This document shows positions 35,020-44,356 of a DNA stretch of 64,000 nt, in pieces (within the stretch, counting starts at the first letter, position 1; the number at the start of each line of letters is the position of its first letter). The notes under the pieces are model-generated. The model was not told where the DNA came from and searched no databases. It was given only the letters and a program-made list of their open reading frames with translations. A program made the translations under genes and the position numbers. The stretch comes from Lutimaribacter saemankumensis (GTDB taxonomy: Bacteria; Pseudomonadota; Alphaproteobacteria; Rhodobacterales; Rhodobacteraceae): positions 62,001 to 126,000 of the forward strand of contig NZ_FNEB01000006.1 in NCBI RefSeq assembly GCF_900100005.1, written 5' to 3'.

Positions 35020-35670
35020 ATGGCGCAACCGTTCGACCTTCCTGACGTGATCCCCGTGTTTCCCTTGCCGGGCGCATTGCTTTTGCCGCGTGCGCGGCTG
35101 CCGCTGCACATCTTCGAACCGCGTTACCTTGCGATGCTGGACGATGCGCTGAAGGTGCCGGATCGCCTGATCGGGATGGTGCAGCCGGTGAAGGGACGGG
35201 AAACGCCGCATGGCCCGGCCTTGCAGCAGATCGGTTGCGCGGGGCGCGTGACCCAGTTTTCGGAAACCGAGGACGGCCGGTATCTTATCACCCTGACCGG
35301 CGTGTCGCGGTTTCGGGTTCTGGACGAGATCGAAGGTTTCACCCCCTACAGGCGGGTTCGTGCGTCATGGGACGGGTTCGACCGCGACCGCGGCGGCGAG
35401 GAGGGCGACAAAGGGTTCGACCGTGCCGCCCTGATGAAGCTGCTGGAGCGGTATTTCGATGCCAGAAGCCTGCGCACCGACTGGGATTCCTTGCAGGAAG
35501 CGGATGACGAATTGCTGGTGAATTCGTTGTCGATGCTTCTGGATTTCGATACCGAGGACAAGCAGGCGCTGCTTGAGGCGCCGTGCCTGACCACCCGTCG
35601 CGAAACGCTGATGGGGCTTTTGGAATTCGCGCTGCGCGGGGGCGGCGACGGCGAAGAGGTGATGCAATGA
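35020..35670 (+). CDS. LON peptidase substrate-binding (Lon-N) domain protein
   Basis: 216 residues, only the N-terminal substrate-binding domain of Lon without ATPase or peptidase. Opening [34 protein letters not shown] is the family hallmark, followed by [27 protein letters not shown]. Such stand-alone proteins are widespread in alphaproteobacteria; their task is not established and may be protein quality control, fitting the upstream thioredoxin-TPR chaperone. It overlaps the Trm112 gene by four bases, so the three genes likely form one transcript. Confidence 0.9.
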   Translation: MAQPFDLPDVIPVFPLPGALLLPRARLPLHIFEPRYLAMLDDALKVPDRLIGMVQPVKGRETPHGPALQQIGCAGRVTQFSETEDGRYLITLTGVSRFRVLDEIEGFTPYRRVRASWDGFDRDRGGEEGDKGFDRAALMKLLERYFDARSLRTDWDSLQEADDELLVNSLSMLLDFDTEDKQALLEAPCLTTRRETLMGLLEFALRGGGDGEEVMQ

Positions 35671-35852
35671 GTGAGCCACAGCAATTGTTCGACCGGCGCA
35701 TGCTCGAGGCACTGGTCTGCCCCAAAAGCGGTGCGGTTCTGGAATACGACGCCGACCGGCAGGAGCTGATTTCCAAGGCGGCGCATCTTGCCTATCCCAT
35801 CCGCAACGGCATCCCCGTCATGCTGGTCGACGAGGCGCGCAGGCTGGATTGA
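35667..35852 (+). CDS. Trm112-family protein
   Basis: 61 residues, the size of bacterial Trm112/YcaR proteins. [39 protein letters not shown] contains the conserved CP and the [11 protein letters not shown] strand. In other organisms Trm112 activates and stabilises methyltransferases. The ATG is within the stop of the preceding Lon-N gene (ATGA), so it is translationally coupled. A partner methyltransferase is not in the window. Confidence 0.93.
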   Translation: MSEPQQLFDRRMLEALVCPKSGAVLEYDADRQELISKAAHLAYPIRNGIPVMLVDEARRLD

Positions 35853-35903
35853 GTGGGCACTGCCCGACCGAGGCCGCGCGATGCCCTTGTTTGTGGGGGC
35901 GGT

Positions 35904-36647
35904 TCAGATGCAGCGCCCGCCATCGACCTCCATTGCGACGCCTGTGATCATGCTGGCCTCGTCCGAGCAGAGGAAGCATGCGGCATTGCCAAGGTCTTCG
36001 GGTGTGGAAAAGCGTCCGATCGGGATGGTCGACAGGAATTTCGCGCGCATCTCGGGCGTGTCTTCACCAAGGAAACTGGCCAGAAGCGGTGTTTCGCCCG
36101 CAACAGGGCAGAGCGCGTTGACCCGGACTTGCCGCGGGGCCAGTTCGACCGCCATCGTCTTGGTCGCCGTCACCATCCAGCCCTTGGAGGCGTTGTACCA
36201 GTTCAGGTTCGGGCGCGGAGACAGGCCCGCCGTCGACGCCACGTTCAGGATCGCGCCGCCCCGCTGTTTCATGTGCGGCACCAGAGCGCGGGCGGTCAGG
36301 TAGACCGATTTGCAGTTCACCAGGAAGACGTGGTCGAATTCCTCGTCCGTGACCTCTTCCATCGGTTTGGGCAGGTGTGTGACGCCGGCGTTGTTCACCA
36401 GGATGTCGACATGGCCCATTTCCGACAGCGCCTTCTTGGCCATCTCAGCCACGGCGCCGCCATTGGCCACGTTACAGGCATGGCCGAAGGCGCCGCCCCC
36501 GACCTCTTCGGCGATGCCGTCGGCCCCGTCGGCGTTGATGTCGACGACCATCACGCGCGCGCCTTCGGCTGCGAACTTGCGCACGATACCCGCGCCAAAG
36601 CCGCTGGCCCCGCCGGTGACGATCGCGGTTTTTCCATCCAGTCTCAT
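35904..36647 (-). CDS. SDR-family oxidoreductase (FabG-like)
   Basis: 247 residues, a classical SDR: cofactor loop VTGGASGFGAGIVRKFAAEG, the NNAG in LVNNAGVTHLP, catalytic Ser/Tyr/Lys around STAGLSPRPNLNWYNASKG, and C-terminal CSDEASMITGVAMEVDGG. It oxidises or reduces an alcohol/ketone with NAD(P)(H). GGGAGAGAAAACC precedes the ATG. It is the last gene of the long leftward ABC-transporter unit, 30 bases after the YcaQ-type gene, and converges on the Trm112 gene. Role may be catabolic; substrate unknown. Confidence 0.88.
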   Translation of the reverse strand: MRLDGKTAIVTGGASGFGAGIVRKFAAEGARVMVVDINADGADGIAEEVGGGAFGHACNVANGGAVAEMAKKALSEMGHVDILVNNAGVTHLPKPMEEVTDEEFDHVFLVNCKSVYLTARALVPHMKQRGGAILNVASTAGLSPRPNLNWYNASKGWMVTATKTMAVELAPRQVRVNALCPVAGETPLLASFLGEDTPEMRAKFLSTIPIGRFSTPEDLGNAACFLCSDEASMITGVAMEVDGGRCI

Positions 36648-36677
36648 GGTTTTCTCTCCCTCGTGATGCGGCGCGCC

Positions 36678-37835
36678 TTACGGGCGTGCCGTGTTCCAAA
36701 AAATATCTTCGATGCCCACCATACGGGCGAAGCGGGCGATTTCCGCGTCCAGTTTTTCCACGCGCGCCGCCCCCCATTTGACGCCCGGTTCGGGCCAGAA
36801 GCCGGTGACTTGCATCCTGCCCGCACTGCGGTCGGCCTTGATCTCGATCCGGCCGACGAAACGGTCGCCTTCCAGAAGTGGGTAGACGTAATAACCCCAG
36901 CGGCGCTGGGCGGCGGGGACGAACATCTCGTTGCGATAATCGAAACCGAACAGCCGGGACAGCCGGTCGCGATCGCGGATCGCGGGATCGAACGGATTGA
37001 GGATGCGCAACCGCGTGGTCGGGGCAGGGGCCTGCGCCAGCCGGGTTTCGATATCCGGGTGGGCCAGCGCGTCGCGCCACGTGCCGTCGGCGGCCTGCAC
37101 GCGCACGGGTACGGTTTCGGCCTGTGCCGCCCAGTTGCGGGTTTCCGGTGCCGTGGCCACGCCCCAGAAACGCTGCACCTCGCCCGGGGTCGCAATGCCC
37201 AGCCGGTCGAGCGCGTCGTCGGCCAGCCGCAACAGGGCCTGCGCATCCCCGGCCGGGTCGTGATCGGGAAAGACCCGTTCCCCGAGATCGTAGAACTTCA
37301 CGAAATTTTCACGATGCGACGTGGCCAGGTGCCCCGCATACCACATCTGGTCCAGCGCCTTCTTGTGCGGCGGGCGGGCCCACATCTCGCGGATTTCCGC
37401 CTTTGAATCGAAGGCGTGGGTGGACAGCGGCCCTTCCTGCGCGATGCGGTCGCGGATGCGGGCGATCTCGGCCTGGCCCAGTCCTGACTGATACCAGGGC
37501 GCGCGGGCGGCGCGATCGCCCAACCTGCGGAACTGCACCTGCCAGAGCGGCAGGGTTTCGACGGGCAGGAGGCTGGCGTCATGGGTGAAATGTTCGAACA
37601 GCCGGCGTTGTGCCAGCAGTGGCCACAGCATGCCTTCGCGGTAGTTCTGGTTCCGGGTCCACAGGATGTGGTTATGCGCGCGGGTCACGTTGCGGATCGT
37701 GTCGATCTGCAACAGCCCAAGCGCGCGGATCGTGCCCGCGACGTCCAGCGGCCCGGTGGGTGTGGGCGCAAGACCATTCGCCCAGAGCCACAGCCGCCGC
37801 GCATCGCGGTTCGATATGTCGAGCCGCGCGGTCAC
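36678..37835 (-). CDS. YcaQ/AlkZ-like winged-helix DNA glycosylase
   Basis: 385 residues of the HTH_42 family, related to E. coli YcaQ (AlkX) and Streptomyces AlkZ, which unhook interstrand crosslinks and excise alkylated purines. The catalytic motif is the YcaQ-type QIDTI (Gln43, Asp45). WTRNQNYREGMLWPLLAQRRLFEHFTHDASLLP and DPAIRDRDRLSRLFGFDYRNEMFVPAAQRRWGYYV are conserved. The GTG at 37835 overlaps the aldehyde dehydrogenase stop (GTGA), so it is translated with a metabolic operon, an unusual setting for a repair enzyme. Confidence 0.85.
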   Translation of the reverse strand: MTARLDISNRDARRLWLWANGLAPTPTGPLDVAGTIRALGLLQIDTIRNVTRAHNHILWTRNQNYREGMLWPLLAQRRLFEHFTHDASLLPVETLPLWQVQFRRLGDRAARAPWYQSGLGQAEIARIRDRIAQEGPLSTHAFDSKAEIREMWARPPHKKALDQMWYAGHLATSHRENFVKFYDLGERVFPDHDPAGDAQALLRLADDALDRLGIATPGEVQRFWGVATAPETRNWAAQAETVPVRVQAADGTWRDALAHPDIETRLAQAPAPTTRLRILNPFDPAIRDRDRLSRLFGFDYRNEMFVPAAQRRWGYYVYPLLEGDRFVGRIEIKADRSAGRMQVTGFWPEPGVKWGAARVEKLDAEIARFARMVGIEDIFWNTARP

Positions 37836-39286
37836 CCGTGGAACGCGGCGACAGTTTTCAGCGTGGTGAAGCCATACATCGCCTCGAACCCCTTTTCGCG
37901 GCCATGGCCCGACTTGCCCATGCCGCCGAACGGCAGTTCGACCCCGCCGCCCGCGCCGTAATTGTTGATGAAGATCTGCCCGGCCCGGACCTTGCGCGCC
38001 ATCCGCATCTGGCGCGCGCCGTTCTGGCTCCAGATACTGGCGACGAGGCCGTAATCCGTGCCGTTGGCGATGGCGACGGCCTGATCCTCGTCATCGAAGG
38101 GGATGACGACCTGAACCGGCCCGAAGATTTCGGATTGCGCCAGCGCGTGATCGGATTTCACCCCCGAGAAAAGCGTGGGCGGCACGTAGTAGCCACCGTC
38201 AGGCAACGCGCCCATATGCGCCTGGGCCGCGATTTCCAGATCGGCGCCCTGGTCGAGATAGCCCGAAACGATCCCTTTCTGCTTGGCCGAAATCAGCGGG
38301 CCGACATCGAGGTCGTCCATCGCCGGCCCGATCCGAAGCGCAGCGTAGCGCGCCGCCATCATGTCGAGCAGCCGGTCATGCACGCTGCGATGCACCAGGA
38401 TGCGCGACGAGGCCGAGCAGGTTTGCCCGCAGTTCTGGATGCCCGCATTCACGAGGAACGGCAGCGCCGCGTCCAGATCCGCATCGTCGAACACGATCTG
38501 AGGGGATTTCCCGCCCAGTTCCAGCGTCACCGGTATCACGTTCTTCGCCGCGGCCTCCTGCACCATCACGCCGGTGCCGACCGACCCGGTAAAGCTGATG
38601 TGGTGGATGCCCGGATGGGCGGTCAGGGCTGCCCCCGCCTCGGCCCCGAGGCCCGGAACAACGTTCAGCACACCATCGGGCAGGCCCGCGGCCTTGGCCA
38701 GATCGGCAAAGGCAAGCGCCGTCAGGCAGGCATCTTCGGCCGGTTTCAGAACGCAGGTGTTCCCGGTGGCAAGCGCCGCACCGACCGAACGGCCGATGAT
38801 CTGCATCGGGTAGTTCCACGGTACGATATGTCCCGTCACGCCATGCGGTTCACGCAGGGTGTAGACGGTGTAGCCGTCGAGATAGGGGATGGTTTCACCC
38901 ATAAGCTTGTCGGCGGCGCCGCCATAGAATTCGCAATAGCGCGCCAGCGCCACAGCATCGGCGCGCGCCTGTTTCAGCGGCTTGCCGACGTCCAGCGCCT
39001 CGATCCTTGCAAGCTCATCCACGCGTTCGGTCACAAGCTGGCCCAGACGCAGCAGGATGCGCCCGCGTTCAGCGGCCGACAGGCGTGCCCATTCGCCGTG
39101 GCGGGCGGCTTCGGCGGCGCTGACGGCGGCGTCGATATCGTCGCCGGTTCCGCGCGCGATCTCGCCGATCTGCGCGCCGGTGGAGGGATCGTAAAGCGGC
39201 AGGGTGCCGCCCTGTGCCGGGGCCACCCAATGGCCGCCGATCAGGCATTTCGCGGGGTCGAACCAAAGCGGCAGATCAATGCTCAT
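37832..39286 (-). CDS. NAD(P)-dependent aldehyde dehydrogenase
   Basis: 484 residues, normal ALDH length. The cofactor region HISFTGSVGTGVMVQ, catalytic Glu in VTLELGGKSPQIV, nucleophilic Cys in NCGQTCSASSRILVH, and the C-terminal EIFGPVQVVIPFDDEDQA and GGVELPFGGMGKSG are present. Oxidises an aldehyde to an acid; closest patterns are betaine- or aminoaldehyde-type dehydrogenases. It overlaps the fused ABC ATPase gene by 11 bases and the glycosylase by four. With the M20 deacylase upstream this suggests breakdown of an imported amide or peptide-like compound to an aldehyde and then an acid; inference. Confidence 0.9.
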   Translation of the reverse strand: MSIDLPLWFDPAKCLIGGHWVAPAQGGTLPLYDPSTGAQIGEIARGTGDDIDAAVSAAEAARHGEWARLSAAERGRILLRLGQLVTERVDELARIEALDVGKPLKQARADAVALARYCEFYGGAADKLMGETIPYLDGYTVYTLREPHGVTGHIVPWNYPMQIIGRSVGAALATGNTCVLKPAEDACLTALAFADLAKAAGLPDGVLNVVPGLGAEAGAALTAHPGIHHISFTGSVGTGVMVQEAAAKNVIPVTLELGGKSPQIVFDDADLDAALPFLVNAGIQNCGQTCSASSRILVHRSVHDRLLDMMAARYAALRIGPAMDDLDVGPLISAKQKGIVSGYLDQGADLEIAAQAHMGALPDGGYYVPPTLFSGVKSDHALAQSEIFGPVQVVIPFDDEDQAVAIANGTDYGLVASIWSQNGARQMRMARKVRAGQIFINNYGAGGGVELPFGGMGKSGHGREKGFEAMYGFTTLKTVAAFHG

Positions 39287-40883
39287 GGGCCAGTTTCCTT
39301 ACGTCTTGCGGCAGCTGCGGGGCGGCTGCGATCAGTTGTTGCGTGTAGGGGTGTTGCGGGTCGGCAAAGACCTGTGCGGTTTCACCCTGTTCGACGATCT
39401 TGCCGGCCTGCATCACCAGCACCCGGTCGGTGATCGAGCGCACGACGGACAGATCGTGGGAAATGAACAGGTAGGTCAGGCCGAACCTGTCCGAGAGATC
39501 CGCCAGCAGGTCCAGCACCTGCGCGCGAACGCTGACATCCAGTGCCGAAACCGCTTCGTCCAGGATGATCAGGTCGGGCTTGATGATCAGCGCGCGGGCG
39601 ATGGCGATGCGCTGGCGCTGCCCGCCGGAAAACTCGTGGATATACTTGCCGGCATCGTCTGCCGACAGCCCTACGCTTTCCAGCGCCTTGGCGATGGCGC
39701 GGTCGCGGTCGGCCCCGGCGGGCGGGTTGTCGAGCAGGTGGAAGGGTTCGCAGACAAGCCGCCCGACCTTGTGGCGCGGGTTGAAGCTGCCATAGGGATC
39801 CTGGAACACCACCTGCATCCGGCGGCGCACGGCGCGGTTGGGCTTGTGGCCGGCAAAGACCGGCGCGCCATCCAGCGCGATGGTGCCGGATTGCACCTCT
39901 TCCAACCCCAGGATCGCGCGGGTCAGCGTGGACTTCCCGCAGCCGGATTCCCCCACGAGGCCAAGGTTTTCCCCCCGGCGGATGTCAAAGCTGACGCCGT
40001 CCACCGCCCGGAACGTGCCGGGCGTTCCCCACAGCCCCTTGCGCGGGGTGGGGTAGTCGCGGATGACGTCGCGCACCTGCAGCAGGGGGGTGTCCTGCGG
40101 CGCGCCTTCGCGGTCGGGGACGTGATCGGATGCCGCCAGAAGGGCCAGCGAATAGGGGTGACGCATCCCGCGCAGCAGGGATTGCGCCGGACCCTGTTCC
40201 ACCACCTCGCCCCGGCGCATGATGACGATGTGGTCGGCCATGTCCGCCACCACTGCAAGGTCGTGGCTGATCATCAGCAGGCCCATCCCGTCCTCTTGCA
40301 CCAGCCGTTTCAGCAGGGTCAGGATCTCGGCCTGGGTTGTGACGTCCAGCGCGGTGGTGGGTTCGTCGGCGATCAGCAGCTTGGGGCGCAGGGCGATGGC
40401 CATCGCGATCACAACGCGCTGGCGTTGCCCGCCCGACAGCTCGTGCGGATAGCGCGACAGCGGGAACCGGTCCTGCGGCAGCTCGGCGCGGGTCAGCGCC
40501 TCGGCGGCGCGGTGGCGGGCGTCCTCGGCGCTGGTGCGTTCGTGGATGAGGATGGTTTCGGCAACCTGTTCACCGATTGTCTTCAGCGGGTTGAGCGCGG
40601 TCATCGGTTCCTGGAACACCATCGACACGTCGTTGCCGCGCAGGCGGCACAGGTGGTCCTCGGACAGGGCCAGCATCTCGTGCCCGGACAGCGAGATCCG
40701 CCCGGAACAGACGGACCCTTCGGGCAGAAGCTGCATCACCGAAAACGCGGTCATCGACTTGCCCGATCCGCTTTCGCCGATCACGCCGACGATCTGGCCC
40801 GCTTCGACCGACAGGGAAACGTCGCGCAGGATGGGCGTCCCGCGAATATCGAGCGACAGGCCGTCGATGCGCAGAAGCGTCAT
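39276..40883 (-). CDS. ABC transporter ATP-binding protein, two fused ATPase domains (Dpp/Opp type)
   Basis: 535 residues with two complete ABC ATPases in one chain, equivalent to DppD plus DppF. First Walker [10 protein letters not shown] at 36-44 with signature [19 protein letters not shown] and Walker [13 protein letters not shown]; second Walker [10 protein letters not shown] with [19 protein letters not shown] and [14 protein letters not shown]. It powers uptake of peptides or similar oligomers by the permeases encoded just before it. Overlaps with the permease gene (4 bases) and aldehyde dehydrogenase gene (11 bases). Such fusions are common in alphaproteobacterial GsiA/YejF-type systems. 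Confidence 0.94.
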   Translation of the reverse strand: MTLLRIDGLSLDIRGTPILRDVSLSVEAGQIVGVIGESGSGKSMTAFSVMQLLPEGSVCSGRISLSGHEMLALSEDHLCRLRGNDVSMVFQEPMTALNPLKTIGEQVAETILIHERTSAEDARHRAAEALTRAELPQDRFPLSRYPHELSGGQRQRVVIAMAIALRPKLLIADEPTTALDVTTQAEILTLLKRLVQEDGMGLLMISHDLAVVADMADHIVIMRRGEVVEQGPAQSLLRGMRHPYSLALLAASDHVPDREGAPQDTPLLQVRDVIRDYPTPRKGLWGTPGTFRAVDGVSFDIRRGENLGLVGESGCGKSTLTRAILGLEEVQSGTIALDGAPVFAGHKPNRAVRRRMQVVFQDPYGSFNPRHKVGRLVCEPFHLLDNPPAGADRDRAIAKALESVGLSADDAGKYIHEFSGGQRQRIAIARALIIKPDLIILDEAVSALDVSVRAQVLDLLADLSDRFGLTYLFISHDLSVVRSITDRVLVMQAGKIVEQGETAQVFADPQHPYTQQLIAAAPQLPQDVRKLAHEH

Positions 40884-41695
40884 TGCCGGTCCCTCCTGAG
40901 CCTGGGGTCGAGCACGTCACGCAACCCGTCGCCCATCAGGTTCAGCCCCAGCACCGTCAGCAGGATGGCAAGGCCCGGAAACAGCGCCATGTGGGGCGCG
41001 AAGCTGACCATGGTCTGGCTGTCGGCCAGCATCCGGCCCCAACTGGGCGTGGGCGGCTGCGCACCAAGCCCGACATAGGACAGGCCCGCCTCGGCCAGGA
41101 TGCCAAGGCTGAACTGGATCGTGCCCTGCACGATCAGCAGGTTTGTGACGTTGGGCAGGATGTGTTCGAAACTGATCCGCGCCGCGCCCTTGCCCGCGAC
41201 ACGCGCGGCCAGCACGAAATCCCTTGTCCAAAGCGACAGCGCGCCCGACCGCGTCAAGCGCGCGAAAACCGGGATGTTGAAGATGCCGATGGCGATGATC
41301 GCGTTCAGCGCCGATGCCCCGAACACCGCCGTGATCATGATCGCGATCAGCAGTGACGGAAAGGCGAACACAAGGTCGTTGGCCCGCATGATCACCTCGT
41401 CCAGCCAGCCGCCCCGGCGTGCCGCCGCGGCCAGGCCCAGGGGCACGCCCAGTCCCATGCCGATGCCCACGGCCACCAGCGCGACCGCGATCGAGGTGCG
41501 CGCGCCCACCATGATCATGCTCAGGATGTCGCGGCCGAAATGATCGGTGCCCAGCGGATGCGCGGCGCTGGGCGGCTTGATCTTGTTGGCGATGTCCATC
41601 TGCGTGACGTCCTGGGGAACCCAGGCAAAGCTGAGCAGTGCCGCCAGCAGGAAAATCGCGGTCAGGCCCGCGCCAAGAACGAGGTTGCGGTTCAT
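40880..41695 (-). CDS. ABC transporter permease (DppC type)
   Basis: 271 residues, about six membrane segments. PLGTDHFGRDILSMIMVGARTSIAVALVAVGIGMGLG is the standard start of the DppC/OppC fold and AARVAGKGAARISFEHILPNVTNLLIVQ is the EAA-type loop that contacts the ATPase. It pairs with the DppB-type permease; their genes overlap as ATGA. Imports peptide-like substrate across the inner membrane. Confidence 0.94.
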   Translation of the reverse strand: MNRNLVLGAGLTAIFLLAALLSFAWVPQDVTQMDIANKIKPPSAAHPLGTDHFGRDILSMIMVGARTSIAVALVAVGIGMGLGVPLGLAAAARRGGWLDEVIMRANDLVFAFPSLLIAIMITAVFGASALNAIIAIGIFNIPVFARLTRSGALSLWTRDFVLAARVAGKGAARISFEHILPNVTNLLIVQGTIQFSLGILAEAGLSYVGLGAQPPTPSWGRMLADSQTMVSFAPHMALFPGLAILLTVLGLNLMGDGLRDVLDPRLRRDRQ

Positions 41696-42639
41696 CGGCG
41701 GCCCCGCAATCTGGGATCGACGGCGGCATAGGCCAGGTCGACCAGGAAATTGACCAGCACCACCGCAAAGACCAGCAGCATGACCACCGATTCCACCACG
41801 ATCAGGTCACGCGCCGAGATCGCCTGGAACACCAGGCGGCCCAGGCCGGGCAGGAAGAACACGTTCTCGATGATGATCGCCCCGGCCATCAGGAACGCGA
41901 ATTGCAGGCCGATGATCGTCAGCACCGGGATCATCGCGTTTCGCAGCGCATGCCGCCACAGGGCCTGTCCACGGGTCAGCCCCTTGGCGCGGGCCGTGCG
42001 CACGAAATCCTCGTTCAGGGTATCCAGCAGCGACGACCGCATCACCCGCGCCAGGATCGAGGCCTGCGGCAGCGCAAGCGCGATGGCGGGGAGGGTCAGC
42101 GATTTCATCGCGGCGAAAAACCCCGCGTCCCAACCCGCAAAGCCGCCGGCATTGAACCAGCGCAGGTTGATCGCGAAAACCAGGACCATCAGCATCGCGA
42201 ACCAGAAATTCGGGATCGCCACGCCCAGTTGCGTGACGCCCATCACCGCGATGTCGGCAGGCTTGCCACGCCGCGCCGCGGCCCAGATGCCCGCCGGAAA
42301 GGCGATGAGCGTGGACAGCGTCAGCGCATACAGCGCAAGCGGAAGGCTGACCTGAACCCGGTCGAGGACCATCTGCGCAACCGGCGTGCGATAGGTGTAG
42401 GAGGTGCCGAAATCCCCCACCAGCATGCCGCCGACCCAATCGACATACCGTTCGACCGCGCCCTTGTTCAGGCCCAGCTCGTCGCGCAGAGCGGCCAGCG
42501 TGTCTTCCTGTGCGTTCAGCCCCAGCATGAAGGCCGCCGGATCGCCCGGCACCACTTCGAGCGACAGAAAGATCACCAGCGACGCCACCCAGAGCGTCAC
42601 GACCAAGGATACCAGCCGTTTCCCGATAAAGCGCAGCAT
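41692..42639 (-). CDS. ABC transporter permease (DppB type)
   Basis: 315 residues. It begins MLRFIGKRLVSLVVTLWVASLVIFLSLEVVPGDPA, the DppB opening with a first membrane segment and GDPA, and contains the EAA loop VRTARAKGLTRGQALWRHALRNAMIPVLT. ATG 42639 was chosen; an in-frame ATG 41 residues further upstream would run through the hairpin region. It is separated from the binding-protein gene by a terminator-like structure, which should lower its expression relative to the binding protein. Confidence 0.93.
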   Translation of the reverse strand: MLRFIGKRLVSLVVTLWVASLVIFLSLEVVPGDPAAFMLGLNAQEDTLAALRDELGLNKGAVERYVDWVGGMLVGDFGTSYTYRTPVAQMVLDRVQVSLPLALYALTLSTLIAFPAGIWAAARRGKPADIAVMGVTQLGVAIPNFWFAMLMVLVFAINLRWFNAGGFAGWDAGFFAAMKSLTLPAIALALPQASILARVMRSSLLDTLNEDFVRTARAKGLTRGQALWRHALRNAMIPVLTIIGLQFAFLMAGAIIIENVFFLPGLGRLVFQAISARDLIVVESVVMLLVFAVVLVNFLVDLAYAAVDPRLRGRR

Positions 42640-42664
42640 ACCTGCCCTGGCCACCTTTCCCGTT

Positions 42665-42689
42665 AAAAAGGGGAGGGCGCGCCCTCCCC
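42665..42689 (-). terminator. intrinsic terminator between binding-protein and permease genes
   Basis: A perfect 20-base palindrome (42670-42689; arms GGGGAGGGCG and CGCCCTCCCC) is followed in the minus direction by five T residues (42669-42665). Read with the operon it is a Rho-independent terminator placed after the substrate-binding-protein gene, so only part of the transcripts reach the permease genes. Confidence 0.75.
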
Positions 42690-42690
42690 C

Positions 42691-42724
42691 TTCATCTTGC
42701 AAAAAATACTCCCGCCGGAGGCGC
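42691..42724 (+). repeat. dispersed intergenic repeat, copy A
   Basis: TTCATCTTGC followed by an A-rich stretch, ATACTCCCG, and CCGGAGGC. It resembles the sequence at 58279-58312, which starts with the same ten bases and continues AAATACCTCCGGGGG. The shared order suggests a repeat family in the intergenic DNA of this genome. Divergent after the first half. Confidence 0.4.
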
Positions 42725-42734
42725 AAACGCGCTG

Positions 42735-42768
42735 CCGCCCGTGCCGCGCGATACCGCGCCACGGGCGG
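42735..42768 (-). promoter_or_regulatory. long intercistronic hairpin directly after the binding-protein gene
   Basis: CCGCCCGTG pairs with CACGGGCGG and, inside, GCGCG with CGCGC across a four-base loop with one small bulge. It begins 10 bases after the stop of the binding-protein gene (minus strand). Likely an mRNA 3'-end stabiliser acting before the terminator at 42665-42689. Confidence 0.5.
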
Positions 42769-42778
42769 TGTGGCGGGG

Positions 42779-44254
42779 TCAGTCTTCCCAGTAAACGCCG
42801 GTCAGGTCGGTTGCCTGTGTCGGCGCGTTGGCCCAAAGCCCCTTGATCTTGGCATTCGCCACGCTCAGCGCGGCAAGCTGGAACAGGTAGCCGTTGACGT
42901 AATCGCGGGCGATCATTTCCTGGGCCTGTTTCAGGATCGCCGACCGGCCTGCCGGGTCTGTCGTGTTGTTGAGGTCGACCATCAACTGCTGGAATGCCGG
43001 GTTGTCGTACTGGAAATAGTAATCCGGCCGCGCGTAGATGTTGATGTCGGCGGGTTCGGTATGGCTGACGATGGTCAGGCCGTAATCCTTACCGCGGAAC
43101 ACCTCTTCCAGCCATTGCGGCCATTCCAGGTTGGTGATCTCGGTCTGGATGCCGACCGCGCGCAGTTGGGCGGCGATGATTTCGCCCCCGCGCCGCGCGT
43201 AAGAGGGCGGCGGCAGCTTTAGCGTGGTGGTGAACCCGTCGGGGAAGCCAGCCTCGGCCAGCAGCTTTTTCGACAGGTCAGGGTCATACGCGCTCAGGCC
43301 CGTCAGATCGACATAGTCGGGGTTGTGTGGCGCGAAATGCGTGCCGATGGGTGTGCCATAGCCGAACATGGCCCCGTCGATGATGGCCTGACGGTCGATG
43401 GCGTGGGCCAGCGCCTCGCGCACCTTGACGTTGTCGAAGGGGGGCATCTTGTTGTTGGTCGACAGGATCGTTTCACCTTCGGTCGATCCTACCAGCACCT
43501 GGAACCGCGGGTCGGCCTCGAACTGGGGCAGGTTCTCCGGTGCGGGGAAGCCGGCAAAAGCGTGCACGTCCTCGGCCATTACCGCGGCGAAGGCGGCGGT
43601 CGGGTCCGAGATGAACTTGAACGTGGCCTTGTCGAGCTTTGCGGGTTCGCCCCAGTAGTCGGGGTTCTTCACGATCTCGATGCGGTCGCCCTGCACCCAG
43701 TTGGAAAACTTGAACGCGCCGGTGCCGATGGGCTGCTGCTTGATGCCGTCGATCGACTCGGGTGCGACGATCACGGCGTCGCCCCAGGCCATGTTGAACA
43801 GGAAGCTGCCGTTCGGTTGTTTCAGCGTCACGCGCACAGTTGCCGGGTCCACGGCCTCGACCGTGTCGATATCGGCGAACAGCGCCTTCTGCGCGTTCTG
43901 GCTGTCCTCGGCGCGGGCGCGGTCGAGGCTGAATTTCACGTCCTCGGCATCCATCGTGGTGCCGTCATGGAAGGTGACGCCTTCGCGCAGTTTGAAGGTG
44001 TAGACGGTGCCGTCCTCGGAAATCTCCCAGGATTCGGCCAGGCCCGGAACGACCGAGCCGTCTGACATGAACCGTGTCAGCCCTTCGAAAACGTTGGAGT
44101 AGAGCACGCTGTCGATGGCGCCGGCGGCCGCGCTTGTCGGGTCGAGATGCGGCGGTTCGAGCTGCATGCCGACGACGATGTCGGTTTTCGCATAGGCCGC
44201 ACCGGCCAGAAGCGCCGCCAGCGTGGCGGCCGCGCCGAGTTTCCTGAAATACAT
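42779..44254 (-). CDS. ABC transporter substrate-binding protein (peptide/nickel SBP_bac_5 type)
   Basis: 491 residues. A signal peptide (residues 1-22, LAALLAGAAYA) leads to KTDIVVGMQLEPPHLDPTSAAAGAIDSVLY, the opening of SBP family 5 proteins that deliver peptides, opines or related solutes. LREGVTFHDGTTMDAEDVKFSLDRA is the family signature. AAGGAGGGAGAACC precedes the ATG at 44254. Followed by two hairpins before the permease genes. The adjacent M20 deacylase gene hints at an N-acylated amino acid or peptide-like substrate; unproven. Confidence 0.94.
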   Translation of the reverse strand: MYFRKLGAAATLAALLAGAAYAKTDIVVGMQLEPPHLDPTSAAAGAIDSVLYSNVFEGLTRFMSDGSVVPGLAESWEISEDGTVYTFKLREGVTFHDGTTMDAEDVKFSLDRARAEDSQNAQKALFADIDTVEAVDPATVRVTLKQPNGSFLFNMAWGDAVIVAPESIDGIKQQPIGTGAFKFSNWVQGDRIEIVKNPDYWGEPAKLDKATFKFISDPTAAFAAVMAEDVHAFAGFPAPENLPQFEADPRFQVLVGSTEGETILSTNNKMPPFDNVKVREALAHAIDRQAIIDGAMFGYGTPIGTHFAPHNPDYVDLTGLSAYDPDLSKKLLAEAGFPDGFTTTLKLPPPSYARRGGEIIAAQLRAVGIQTEITNLEWPQWLEEVFRGKDYGLTIVSHTEPADINIYARPDYYFQYDNPAFQQLMVDLNNTTDPAGRSAILKQAQEMIARDYVNGYLFQLAALSVANAKIKGLWANAPTQATDLTGVYWED

Positions 44255-44356
44255 GGTTCTCCCTCCTTGCCCTTTGGGCATTGGCCCCGCCTCGGGGCGT
44301 CCGGAACACAGTGTCACCCCAAAACCGCGCCGTGTGCAAGCATCGGCAGGGCCGGC

